Origin: Flectonema sp. DT1601
Lineage: Eukaryota; Euglenozoa; Diplonemea; Diplonemida; Diplonemidae
Length of the DNA: 64,000 nt
NCBI GenBank assembly: GCA_964019425.1
Contig: OZ025829.1
Span: 248,001 to 312,000, forward strand
Direction: 5' to 3'
Position numbers and translations under genes: made by a program. How positions within the stretch are numbered: the stretch's first letter is position 1; each line of letters opens with the position of its first letter. Positions 42,801 to 54,940 of this stretch are shown one piece after another. The notes beneath the pieces are model-generated. The model was not told the DNA's origin. It saw nothing but the letters and a program-made list of their open reading frames with translations, and did no database searches.

Positions 42801-45562
42801 TCAGACAATGACTTACTAATACTATCAGTCAGTGATGTCGATAATGTTTCTGTCAAACTATCAGAAATTGTAAGAGAACTAGAAACAGATAACGATTGAG
42901 ATAACGTTCTTGAAATCGATAAACTCTCAGTCAGTGAAACTGACAGCGTCTCCGACAGCGAGTCTGTAACTGTCAGAGAGAACGTATCAGTCAGTGATGG
43001 TGTGAAGGTCTGAGTGAGTGAAAATGTCTCCGAAAGTGATAACGTGTCGGTTGGTGTGAGTGAGTCAGTTGCGGTCAATGAGAACGTGGCGGTCGGTGTC
43101 AACGTGTCAGTCAATGTCAGCGAGTAAGTTGCGGTGAGTGAGAAGGTGTCAGTAGGAGTAAGGGTATCAGTCGGCGTCAGTGAGTAGGTCAACGACTTTG
43201 AAATAGTGTCTGTCAACGATAAACTAAAACTCAACGACTGTGACAGGGTGTCCGTAACAGACAACGTATCAGTCAGTGAAACTGAGATGGTCTTCGACAG
43301 CGAGTCTGTAAAAGTCAGAGAGAGCGTGTCAGTCAGCGATGGCGTGAAGGTCTGAGTGAGTGAAAATGTCTCCGAAAGTGATAAAGTGTCGGTTGGTGTG
43401 AGTGAATCAGTTGCGGTCAACGAGAACGTGTCGGTCGGTGTCAACGTGTCAGTCAATGTCAGCGAGTAAGTTGCGGTGAGTGAGAAGGTGTCAGTAGGAG
43501 TAAGGGTATCAGTCGGCGTCAGTGAGTAGGTTAACGACTTTGAAATAGTGTCTGTCAACGATAAACTAAAACTCAACGACGGCGACAACGTTTCTGTTTT
43601 AGACAAACTGTCAGTCAGAGATAACGAGAAGGTTTCCGTCAGCGAGTCCGTCATGGTTGGCGACAAAGTGTCGGTTGGTGTGAGTGAGTCAGTTGCGGTC
43701 AACGAGAACGTGTCGGTCGGTGTCAACGTGTCAGTCAATGTCAGCGAGTAAGTTGCGGTGAGTGAGAAGGTGTCAGTAGGAGTAAGGGTATCAGTCGGCG
43801 TCAGTGAGTAGGTCAACGACTTTGAAAGAGTGTCTGTCAACGATAAACTAAAACTCAACGACGGCGACAACGTTTCTGTTTTAGACAAACTGTCAGTCAG
43901 AGATAACGAGAAGGTTTCCGTCAGCGAGTCTGTAAATGTCAGAGAGAGCGTGTCAGTCAGAGACAACGAAAAGGTTTCCGTCAGAGAGTCCGTAATCGTT
44001 GGAGAAAGTGTATCGGTCAGTGAAGGAGTAAAAGTGTCAGTAGGTGAAATACTCTCTGTAAGAGATAACGAATCAGTCAATGAGAGTGACTCAGTCATTG
44101 TAAGAGAATAGGTCTCACTAAGTGAGAGAGTATATGTCGGCGTTAAGGAGAACGTTAGAGAATTCGATAAAGTATCAGTTAACGAATTAGAAAACGTTAA
44201 AGAAAGTGAATCCGTCAGTGATAAAGACAACGTGTCTGTCAGAGAGTTAGTTATTGTTTTTGACAACGACATCGTGTCAGTTAAACTAAATGTTTCCGAA
44301 ATACTTTGAGTGTCAGTCAGAGACAATGAAAGTGTCATCGAAAGAGAAGACGTAAACGTTAATGACAGCGAGTCAGTAAGTGATTCTGAAATTGTTAAAC
44401 TCAACGAATGCGTTGCTGTCAACGTAAATGTAAATGTTGCCGTACCCGTAGGCAGGGTAGGCGTTAGTGATATTGTCTCACTGTGTGTTAATGTCATAGT
44501 AAACGTTGGCGTTGGAGTTGGCAACGTCAGCGATTCCGTTATCGTCATAGAGAACGTCTCTGTTCTGGTAGGAAGACTGAGAGACACACTGATTGAGTCT
44601 GACGCAGTAAATGTTTCTGAAAACGTCGCTGTTCTCGTCCCTAAAGTAAAAGATATCGAATCGGTAAACGACAGAGACAATGAAAACGACAGACTATTAC
44701 TAAACGTCTCTGTCGCAGTTGGCAACGACAACGAATCCGTAATACTCTCCGATGCGGATATAGAACTCGACAACGACTCAGTCAAAGACTCACTAACTGT
44801 TAAGGATTCTGACACTGACAACGTCAGACTATCAGAAAAAGATAACGTAATACTGCTAGTTAATGTTTTTGATAAACTTTCAGTACCAGTCAGCGATTCA
44901 GTTTTCGACTCACTCACAGACAGCGATAAACTATTACTTATTGAAAGAGAGTGACTCACACTGTTAGAAACAGTTTCTGATATACTATCACTTTCTGAAA
45001 GACTCTCTGAAATAGTTCCACTTCTACTAATACTTAGACTTTTACTAATCGATGGTGTTGACGTTTCTGACAGAGTTCTACTCAGAGTTAACGTTTTTGA
45101 TTTAGTCTGACTAGCTGTTATTGAGAAAGAAGAGGAAATACTATCCGTGGTAGTCACACTAATAGTTTCAGACAGTGAATTAGTTACAGAAAGAGTATCG
45201 CTGAATGATAAACTTTTAGTCAGACTTTGAGAAGATGTTAAACTTTGACTAATAGAATCTGATGTCGATAAAGTATTACTCAAAGTGTTACTGTTACTGT
45301 TAGTTATTGACTTTGTTAGAGTATCAGAGTTGGTACGTGATAGACTTAAAGAATGCGATAACGATTCTGATAAAGAACTGGACACCGACTGTGATGATGT
45401 GATGCTAACAGAATGACTATCTGAAAAGGTTATCGTCTCTGTAGGTATCGTCATTGATATACTGTCAGATACTGAGAGAGAAGTAGACAGCGTTTGTGTT
45501 GCAGTGCCATCTGCTGCTCTACCCATCATCATCACTACGACAACAGCAATAAGTCGAAACAT
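39857..45562 (-). CDS. Giant mucin-like type I membrane protein, 1,901 residues
   Basis: Single exon with no intron. Residues 1-17 are a signal peptide (MFRLIAVVVVMMMGRA). Residues about 20-1210 are almost entirely Ser/Thr with Leu, Ile, Asp and Glu in an alternating beta-like pattern (TDSLSLT, SETLSLS). Within this part the DNA itself repeats: blocks near 43104, 43446 and 43728 are near-identical at 342- and 282-base spacing. Residues about 1215-1735 are a different stalk of about 15-residue units (TPVPNTLAPG, STPVPSTLSP). One membrane span (VVTIAGVLIAISVIASIMML) near 1790-1810 is followed by RRRR and a tail of about 95 residues. By architecture it is a long, heavily O-glycosylated surface protein. 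No ligand-binding head is present, so it may be a glycocalyx or adhesion rod. It is similar in plan to the stalked proteins at 1-802 and 34430-35982. Confidence 0.88.
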   Translation of the reverse strand: MFRLIAVVVVMMMGRAADGTATQTLSTSLSVSDSISMTIPTETITFSDSHSVSITSSQSVSSSLSESLSHSLSLSRTNSDTLTKSITNSNSNTLSNTLSTSDSISQSLTSSQSLTKSLSFSDTLSVTNSLSETISVTTTDSISSSFSITASQTKSKTLTLSRTLSETSTPSISKSLSISRSGTISESLSESDSISETVSNSVSHSLSISNSLSLSVSESKTESLTGTESLSKTLTSSITLSFSDSLTLSVSESLTVSESLTESLSSSISASESITDSLSLPTATETFSNSLSFSLSLSFTDSISFTLGTRTATFSETFTASDSISVSLSLPTRTETFSMTITESLTLPTPTPTFTMTLTHSETISLTPTLPTGTATFTFTLTATHSLSLTISESLTDSLSLTFTSSLSMTLSLSLTDTQSISETFSLTDTMSLSKTITNSLTDTLSLSLTDSLSLTFSNSLTDTLSNSLTFSLTPTYTLSLSETYSLTMTESLSLTDSLSLTESISPTDTFTPSLTDTLSPTITDSLTETFSLSLTDTLSLTFTDSLTETFSLSLTDSLSKTETLSPSLSFSLSLTDTLSKSLTYSLTPTDTLTPTDTFSLTATYSLTLTDTLTPTDTFSLTATDSLTPTDTLSPTMTDSLTETFSLSLTDSLSKTETLSPSLSFSLSLTDTISKSLTYSLTPTDTLTPTDTFSLTATYSLTLTDTLTPTDTFSLTATDSLTPTDTLSLSETFSLTQTFTPSLTDTLSLTFTDSLSKTISVSLTDTLSVTDTLSQSLSFSLSLTDTISKSLTYSLTPTDTLTPTDTFSLTATYSLTLTDTLTPTATFSLTATDSLTPTDTLSLSETFSLTQTFTPSLTDTFSLTVTDSLSETLSVSLTESLSISRTLSQSLSVSSSLTISDSLTETLSTSLTDSISKSLSESLSITPTDSLSATLSLSLSKTITNSLSESLSKSLSETLSKSLSLTLTPTLSKSLSETLSLSSSLSLTNSISLSESLTISISESLSLSFSLTLTLTDSLSLTESVTESLSVSVTDSLSLTQSESLTNTLTESLSKSLSLSLSESISLSISESLSESISVTDTLSLSLTLTESLSISDTLSLSESLSQSFSLSVSDSLSVSLTDSITESLSTSLTLSETLSLSESLSLTDTISLSISESFSLSLSETLTVSLSATLPTPTETFTSTDTHSESLTQTLSLRTGTETFSNSLTKTITFPLFVPTPVPNTPTPFASSTPVPHTLSPGATYRPTPVPPTSSPEGIVSSPVPDTLAPGLFATPVPDTSSPSGVVSTPVPHTLAPQITPTPVPSTPSPPASTSTPVPNTAPPGFTLVPTPVPQTGSPDGETSTPVPNTLVPGIVQTPVPETNVPIGETATPVPDTQAPRATLVPTAVPRTAAPVGQTSTPVPNTVAPGVVLTSTPVPFTDSPQLTATPVPSTLAPGFTVVPTVVPTPVPNTQSPQSTSTPVPNTLTPGVIIPPTPVPDTPSPDGSTSTPVPRTLVPGTIASSVPDTQSPDGLTATPVPNTLAPQITPTPVPGTLSPPGSTSTPVPNTLAPGVTIVPTPVPQTPTPSGDTSTPVPNTNVPGIVPTPVPDTPTPPGETGTPTPNTDAPVPTPVPDTPTPVGETGTPVPNTLPPGVVFTSTPVPHTDSPLLPSTPVPSTFAPGQTAPPTPAPPTAIPTAAPPTAIPTATPVRTPGPTPIPTPQPTPRPTRFPGPLLTAVPTVVPDTSVPETVVTVTQQSESSKSTTVTSVVDSVETTPLPPTPSPTNADSSRSASVSEKDSDAVVTIAGVLIAISVIASIMMLAGWRRRRGSKKTSADAGPSPTPATNPLSSRLPPKDWDYPTMSGVSEASQWGFSPTQTPRGLASALADARTGHSVIALADMRVEVTDFDTPMPNIPTEP
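43080..44000. repeat. Internal near-identical blocks in the mucin-like gene
   Basis: Segments containing GTCAATGTCAGCGAGTAAGT and GTAAGGGTATCAGTCGGCGT recur three times (anchors about 43104, 43446, 43728). Spacing is 342 and 282 bases, both multiples of three, so the frame is kept. This is recent in-frame unequal exchange; repeat number probably varies. Confidence 0.8.
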
Positions 45563-45744
45563 TATTGGAATACTTTTCTTACCTTATTATCGTTGACATT
45601 ATTTTTATATCATCCATAGTTTTCTTGTTCTTAACTTTTTTTATGATTTCATGTTACTTGTTAGAGGAGGAAAAAAAAAGTAATTAGTAACAACCTCTTC
45701 AGCTGCCACGTAGATTTACCTTCGATAAATATCTCCTAGTAACT

Positions 45745-46020
45745 TCATTAGTAATGTGTAATAAGTAAGCTGAGAGTAATGTGATATTTTGTTGTGTTTT
45801 ACATGTTGAAAAAGAAAAGAGATAGTAGAACGTAACCATCTACCACATGGATTACCGTCGATGATTCACTGTACTTGTTTGCTATGAGTCTCACGGAGAG
45901 TTATCCTTCAGGGACACCCGCTACTAGGCTACATTCCTCATGTTAAATGGTGGTAAGTATCTCTTTGAACCTCATTAGTAGTGTGTAATAAGTAAGCTGA
46001 GAGTAATGTGATATTTTGTT
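45745..46020. repeat. Direct repeat of about 50 bases, 227 apart
   Basis: TCATTAGTAATGTGTAATAA then GTAAGCTGAGAGTAATGTGA and TATTTTGTT occurs at 45745 and, with one change, at 45972. Flanking CTGCCACGTAGATTTACC and CTACCACATGGATTACC are also related, so the duplicated unit may be longer and older than the sharp core. Confidence 0.75.
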
Positions 46021-46439
46021 ATCGCTCGACTGGTTAAAAAAAAAGGGGAAAAAAAAAAAAAAAAAGGGGGAAAAAGGGAAATCATAATAAGAAAACACAA
46101 CTGCCAGGGAAACTGCTACTTCAAAAAAAAAAAAAAAAACTTCTCTGGCAGGTGATTAAGAAAAATTGGAGGAGAACAAAAAAAAAAAAATTTAAAAAAA
46201 AAATAAAAAAAGGATGCACCCGAAAGAGAGGGAAATATTCAAATGGAAGGTAGAAATCGGAGTTAGTTTGGGCTAACTTTTCGCTTCTTTTCGTTCTCGA
46301 TTATAATGTTTTTTTTTTTTTTTTTTTTTTTTGAGCACCAAATGCTTGGGCACTATGTGAGAGGATTATTGTAATCATAATTATTCTTCATTCAGAATAT
46401 ATAAAGTATACGAGGGCCACAATACGACTGTGGTATATC

Positions 46440-46820
46440 CTTGCTAGCCCTTGGAGTACTCAACTGGCTGTCCTCTGAAAGGAATTTAGAAATTTAAAAA
46501 AATCAGCAAAGCGGCTGCCTGCGCCCGCGCCCCTAAAAACTTAGAGACGCGACCCAACACGTATTCGGAAAAATAAAAAAGTAGATGGGGATTTTGGAGT
46601 TTTATTTTTTGCTGGGAAAGGTTAGTTGAGCAACACAGAGGTGGGTTCGGTGCCGATTCTCCTGTGGCCATCAGGGTATGAAAAAACACCGAACCAACGA
46701 ACAAAACACCTCTGGCTGCCTACGCTGCACAGGCTACCTGCAAATACAATGGGTGAAAACAGAATCGACACGCAGTAGATTGCACCAAGGGACAAGGAGC
46801 CAGCTTTGTCGGTTGTGGCC
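46440..46820. ncRNA. Candidate structured non-coding RNA island
   Basis: CAGAGGTG (46636-46643) pairs with CACCTCTG (46707-46714). Directly inside it, GGTTCGGTG (46644-46652) pairs with CACCGAACC (46687-46695). This gives 17 perfect pairs with one 11-base bulge on the 3' side. The left arm contains GGTTCGGTGCC, a near match to a Pol III B box (GGTTCGANTCC), and a CTTTT run lies near 46820. Surrounding DNA is AT-rich, while this island is about half GC. No credible frame. Class and strand are unknown; limits are approximate. Confidence 0.35.
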
Positions 46821-47900
46821 CTTTTAAAATATTTTTTTTTTTTTCTCGTTTATTGTTAAGAAAAGACAGGAAAAAAAGAAAGGGAAAAAAAAAAAGTAAC
46901 AGAAAATTTGCACGCCACCCTCCACCATTCTAAAAAAGTGGTAAAGATGACAGCAAGATGGAATTGGATAAAATAGTGTTCTTTTTATTATTTCTTTTTT
47001 TTTTTCTTTTTTCTTTTCTATCGAATAACATTTGGTATACGAAATCAAAAGCACATCTTAGTATAAATAATTCTTTTATGTAAAGGGAATTTACAATCAA
47101 AAAAAAAAAAAAAAAAAAAAAAAATGACGGAAAAACTTTTTCAGTTTTAAATTTTCAAAAATAAAAAAAATAAAAAGGATTATTGTCGTCGGTTTACTGG
47201 TCGACACGGGTGACTTGGTTAGGGTAAAGAAAAACTTTTTTTAATCGTGGTTGATATAACAACACGCAAAAAAAAAAAAAAACTCCTTTTGTAAGTTGGT
47301 GTCCTGAAGGAGTGACCATCTCGACGAGGAAGCCTTTTTTTTTTTTTTTTTTTTAAAAATGAAAAATCAAAGATTTGTTTTTTTTTTTTTTTTTTGACAA
47401 TTAAGTATTCCCTTTACAAAAGAACAAAATTAAAAAAAAAAAAAACGGGCATGCTAATATTTCCTTTTCCCAAAGAAAAAAACTTCGCATCCCCTCGTGA
47501 TTATAAGAAGTTGATATTGATTTTTTTTTTTTTTTTTTTTTTAAATTTAAAGATGAGATTTTTTCAGACGCAAATCCTCCCCACCTTATTCACATGATTT
47601 AAACCTATGCTGTACAATCATTTTGGGACAACAGGCCTAGCGAATAGTAGAGAGGCAATGCAGGGGTGTGTGAAATTGGAAAAAGTAAACAAAAAAAAAT
47701 AAGAAAACAGCAATTACTTTTTTTTGTTTTTTTTTTTGTCGTTTCTCTTTTTATCTTTTTTTTGTTTTTGTTTTTTCTCTCTCCTCTACGAGAAAAGAGG
47801 GAAGAAACAAATAAAAACAGAATAAATAGAGAAGGAAATGCTGAAAAGGGAAAAAACACGAATATGGTAGAAAAAAAAAAATAAAATAATTTTCGGATAA

Positions 47901-47923
47901 CGTCGCGTGCCAGGCACGCGACG
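47901..47923. repeat. Perfect 11-bp inverted repeat
   Basis: CGTCGCGTGCC, a single A, then GGCACGCGACG. It is very GC-rich within AT-rich DNA. With a one-base centre this is better seen as a DNA palindrome than as an RNA hairpin. Confidence 0.6.
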
Positions 47924-48989
47924 AGAATAATACGACCCTCAGAAACGGGGTCATGTTTGCTAAGCGATAGCTAGTACGGTAATCACAACAGCGTGACCAT
48001 AACATGGGGTGGGAACTTGGAATCAACGGTAGGACTGGTTAGGGGATAAATCTGCTTGCCTCATAATCCTTTTTTTTTTTTCTTTTTGCAAAGCAGCATC
48101 CGTATGTTGGCCGTTGGGTCTCAAACTGTCGCTTTACCGCACTCACCACTAGCGGTGTGATACACAAGAAAGATATAACTTTTTTTTTTTTTTTTTTTTT
48201 TTTCTTCTTTTTGTGTGTATTGGGAGAACACAACCCCTCTTCCTTTGAATTAACAAAAGGATTAGTTTGAGAGGAAGGATAACATGAAATAAAATAAAAA
48301 TAAAAAAAAACGCAAATGTGTGGCAGGGGTTGGATGTGAGATATTTCTATTATTCATTTCTTTCTGCATCATATTTTTTTTTTTTTTTTTTATTTTTTTT
48401 TTTTTGAGAATCTCTGTGGCGTGAACAGCCACAGAAAAACTCATCGGACGAGGAAAAAAAAGAAGGAAAAAAAAACGGCGCTTCCAACACTACTCAACTC
48501 GCATCTCAGTGGTTTACGGGAAAAAAATGGAATAAAACATAAAAAACACGATTAGGGGTAGATAAAGATGCATTTTTCATTCATTTTTCTTCGTTTCGAA
48601 GAAATGACACGCTTCCAACCATAAAAATGTAAACATTTTTACAGGAACGCAAAAAGATTTAAGTAAAAGAGTAAAATCACTGAGAGAGTCGTAGCAGCGC
48701 AAGTAGCCATTTTTTTTTCAATTTTTTTTTAATTTTATTGTAATTAAGAAATGTAAGCAGACATATTCCACCCGATTCAAAGCGGGGGACAGCAGTCATA
48801 CAAGAATAACAAAAGAAATTCACAAAACAATTTTATAATGCTTGTGTGAAGGGGAAGATAACAAATTAAATTACGAAGCATTCAGCTTACCGAACACCCA
48901 GCGAGTGATAGCAGTAAGTCCGATCAAAGATCAAGAAAGATGATTAATGACAAGAAAAGATAGGTACAAAGAATGTTATTTAATTAGAA

Positions 48990-49709
48990 TCATTGGCTTG
49001 ACGAAGAACTTATTTCCTCATCTTCCTCATCAGAAGCGTTTGATTTCATTCTGAGCGCCATACGGTATTCTCTGACCTCAGAGATTGCTGCTGCGCGGGC
49101 AGCCTTCATTCTCTGTCTTGCTCTTGCCTTAGCCAAACTTCTCTTTGATCGTTCTCCGCTAACAGGAAGTTCTACTAATAAAGAAATTGTTGCGTCTACT
49201 TTCCAATTTCTTCTTACAGTGTTACTCACTACAGCACAGTCAACAACCTCGTAATCAACTTCATGGATTCTCATTCCTACTACAAGTCCAGCTTTATCAG
49301 CTGGGCTGTCAGCTACGATATTAGTAATCGCATTACCTCGAATCCAAGCACCAAGTCTTTGAGTAGGGTCGTCACCCTTAATGTTGAAAAGGACTCTGCT
49401 AGGTTCATGTGTTGATGCTGATGCCTTTGGTGATACCAAAGGAGAGATGCTCTGTACTGATGATCGTCTTTCTACAACAGTTTCAGTTGTCCAGGAGTAT
49501 GGATCATGACGAAATACCAACACCTGACTCTGAAGATAAGAACTATCCATTGAACTACCAGTCGATGATGGCGGTGCCGGAACTGCCGGAGGAGTGCTGC
49601 AGACACCCCCCGCGACATACGGTAACGCTACTTCCTGACTGTAGTACTGATGCTGTTGTTGCTGTCCTGCAACCTGGTTTGTATCAACCACTAGATTCAT
49701 GTTAGTCAT
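48990..49709 (-). CDS. PDZ-like domain protein, 239 residues
   Basis: Single exon from MTNMNLVVDTN. Residues 1-95 are low-complexity and Gln/Pro/Ser-rich. Residues about 104-180 look like a PDZ domain: RLGAWIRGNAITNIVADSPA then DKAGLVVGMRIHEVD, matching the carboxylate loop, the 'SPADKAGL' helix start and the G-(D/M)-x-I-x-x-V strand of the family. A basic helix (KRSLAKARARQRMKAARAA) and an acidic Ser tail (DEEDEEISSSSSQ) follow. PDZ domains bind C-terminal peptides of membrane proteins, so a scaffold role is likely. There is no membrane segment. It is head-to-tail with the unknown gene upstream, 140 bases away. Confidence 0.78.
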   Translation of the reverse strand: MTNMNLVVDTNQVAGQQQQHQYYSQEVALPYVAGGVCSTPPAVPAPPSSTGSSMDSSYLQSQVLVFRHDPYSWTTETVVERRSSVQSISPLVSPKASASTHEPSRVLFNIKGDDPTQRLGAWIRGNAITNIVADSPADKAGLVVGMRIHEVDYEVVDCAVVSNTVRRNWKVDATISLLVELPVSGERSKRSLAKARARQRMKAARAAAISEVREYRMALRMKSNASDEEDEEISSSSSQ

Positions 49710-49849
49710 TTTTATTAGTAAGGTTTTTAGTAAACTGTAATAGAATTTACATTAAGAAAACAAATAAAAGAAAACAAATACCATTATTCTCCACAACCTC
49801 CGAGAAGGAAAAGTATAAAACAGAATTCACAGCAGCTGAATTGTTTTGT

Positions 49850-50419
49850 CTACTTCCGAATTCGTCTCTGCTTAGCTTTCGGATGTCGCAGATGTCTTTT
49901 TACGGAAATAATTTCAAAATGAACTCCATCAGTAAAGCTGTAAGTTATAAAAGACAATGGCGGAGCGAGAGACAATGGTTCTGTTTTCCCAAGAGCAGTC
50001 ACAGTGTTAAATAATAAATCAATCGACATTGTGAAAGTATCGCCAGGATTCACAGACAACATAACGTCACCAAACTGTAAAACAGCATTTTGTCCATCAG
50101 CTGACTGCGAGTAGGTAACGTGTTGTGATTCATCAGTTGGTGATTGACAGTCTTGTTTAGTAAACCCAGCGAACATCGCCCAATAGCCTCTGAATCTGTC
50201 AAATATTTGAATCTCATATTCCGTGACGTATCCAATTGCGGGATTTGAAAGCAATTGAACTACCGGTTTTTTATTCAAAACATTCAAATCGATATCTTCA
50301 TAAGTGGATAGCCAGCTGAGGCATTCTTCCTTCATGTCTTCACATAACTTTCGCAAGGACTCACTCTCACGTAAAGCCCAACTGAGAACGATGAATGGGC
50401 ATGTGGAGGAGCTCTCCAT
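49850..50419 (-). CDS. Unknown protein, 189 residues
   Basis: Single exon. The frame extends to 50461, but the start is set at 50419 (MESSSTCPFIVL) because a pyrimidine-rich acceptor, CACCCCTCATAG, ends directly before GATGG. Residues 1-55 are helical (SWALRESESLRKLCEDMKEE). Residues 60-175 are beta-rich with regular alternation (YVTEYEIQIFDRFRGYW, NAVLQFGDVMLSVNPGD, FTMSIDLLFNTVTALG). The last 15 residues are strongly basic. No signal or membrane segment. I do not recognise the fold family. A second copy of the same acceptor motif lies about 80 bases upstream (listed in findings). Confidence 0.7.
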   Translation of the reverse strand: MESSSTCPFIVLSWALRESESLRKLCEDMKEECLSWLSTYEDIDLNVLNKKPVVQLLSNPAIGYVTEYEIQIFDRFRGYWAMFAGFTKQDCQSPTDESQHVTYSQSADGQNAVLQFGDVMLSVNPGDTFTMSIDLLFNTVTALGKTEPLSLAPPLSFITYSFTDGVHFEIISVKRHLRHPKAKQRRIRK

Positions 50420-53812
<3,393 letters not shown>

Positions 53813-53825
53813 GCTCAAATAAACG

Positions 53826-54690
53826 TCAAACTGACACTCCTACACCGATAGTCAGAATACATACCGTGTCTTCTCTGATCTTAATCCAAGCGGTTTCAAG
53901 ATGGTCAATTTTGTTCGCAAGAATATCTTTGTGTTTCGAATTGACAATTTTTCTTTCCGACCGAGTGAGAAAGAAATCCTATTTGAGTTGTTTTTTTTTT
54001 TTGTTTTTTTTTGATTTTATTGGTTAAAGTAAGTTGAGCCAACGTGAGAACACAATCCCATACCAAAGCAACACGACTACGAGCGTGTAATTCTATAAAA
54101 GCTGTTTTAGCAGTGTTATCTGGAGACGTTGCAAATCTTGAAATGAGAGCGACGAGCATATCAAATTCATCACGTCGAAGACATTCGGCGTAGAGGAAAA
54201 CTAGTCCTCGGTCAACCGCTCGATCACCAGAAGCAACTATAAGAAGATTACTAAGTGAGTCTCTATCCATAGCTCGTTTATCAAAATATGAATCTACTTC
54301 TCTTCTTCGTACGACGCTGTCGTATACGCGAAGTACTTCTGAGAGTTCTTCCGGCCAATTCGTTTTTGTTATTTTCATTAAATCTTTTCTCGATACTTCA
54401 CATCCTAACAGTGACGGGTTTCCAATCAACTCACTCACCATTGACATGTTCTTTTGTCTTACAAAACCAGCCAGCGTGTCTTGAGGTCCTAATAAGTTAA
54501 TCAAGAATTCAGTATTGTTATTACGAAAAGCTTCATTTAACTTCGACTCATGTTGTTGAACATGAGCAGCACTTGACGCGCTTGAAATACTACACCGAGA
54601 CGTGACACTCGCATGGCTTACAGAACCTTGACTGCCCTGACTAGTATGACTTGCTGAGTCCCATGCTGGCCTACCTAATTTATGCATCAC
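53826..54690 (-). CDS. Unknown helical protein bordering or containing the triplet expansion
   Basis: Exon 1 is 54690-54064 (209 codons). An 85-base intron (TTTG|GTATGG...AAATAG) leads to exon 2 (53978-53865, 38 codons, phase 0), which reads DFFLTRSERKIVNSKH then KDILANKIDHLETAW, clearly protein-like. After exon 2 comes ACG|GTATGT, another donor. If it is not used, the frame stops at 53826 (259 residues). If it is used with a very close acceptor (CAG at about 53831 or TAG at about 53840), the frame enters the (CAA)n tract as poly-Gln of about 600 residues. A distal acceptor past the tract would make it intronic. Residues 60-245 are predicted helices of no known family; residues 1-45 are Ser-rich. 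Ignoring the intron would give a spurious Lys-rich end at 53905. Confidence 0.7.
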
Positions 54691-54940
54691 TGTTAGCTTG
54701 CTATCGTTTTCATTAAATAACGAATTGTTTGCTTATGATAATTGAGGAATAGGGTTTGGGGGGGGGGAACTGTTTTTTTTGGGTAATTAAATTTTATTAG
54801 CTGGAAGTCACTGAATTTCAAAAAAAAAAAGATTCTACGAATCAAGTGTAAAACAATAGAAAAACAAAAAAAGAGTTTTTTTTTTTGTTTTGCTCGCAGG
54901 TCGGTGGTACAAAAATCCTAATAATAATATTAAAAAAAAA

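Larger units (their letters stand above)
45563..48989. other. 3.4-kb gene-poor stretch with a GC-richer island
   Basis: It contains a diverged direct repeat (anchors 45745 and 45972), many A/T runs, a GC-richer island at about 46440-46820 with a long nested stem, and a perfect 11-bp palindrome at 47901-47923. The reading frames here are short and homopolymer-driven. Confidence 0.55.

Noticed and set aside
40164-44954. Plus-strand frames opposite the mucin-like gene
   Set aside because: They are shadows of the Ser/Thr repeat codons; composition (Val/Ser/Asp repeats) follows from the antisense of the real gene.
53905-54063. Lys-rich C-terminal end of the 54690 gene (TLTNKIKKKQKKK...)
   Set aside because: It is read-through of an intron (TTTG|GTATGG to AAATAG). 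Splicing gives a better protein-like exon 2 in frame.
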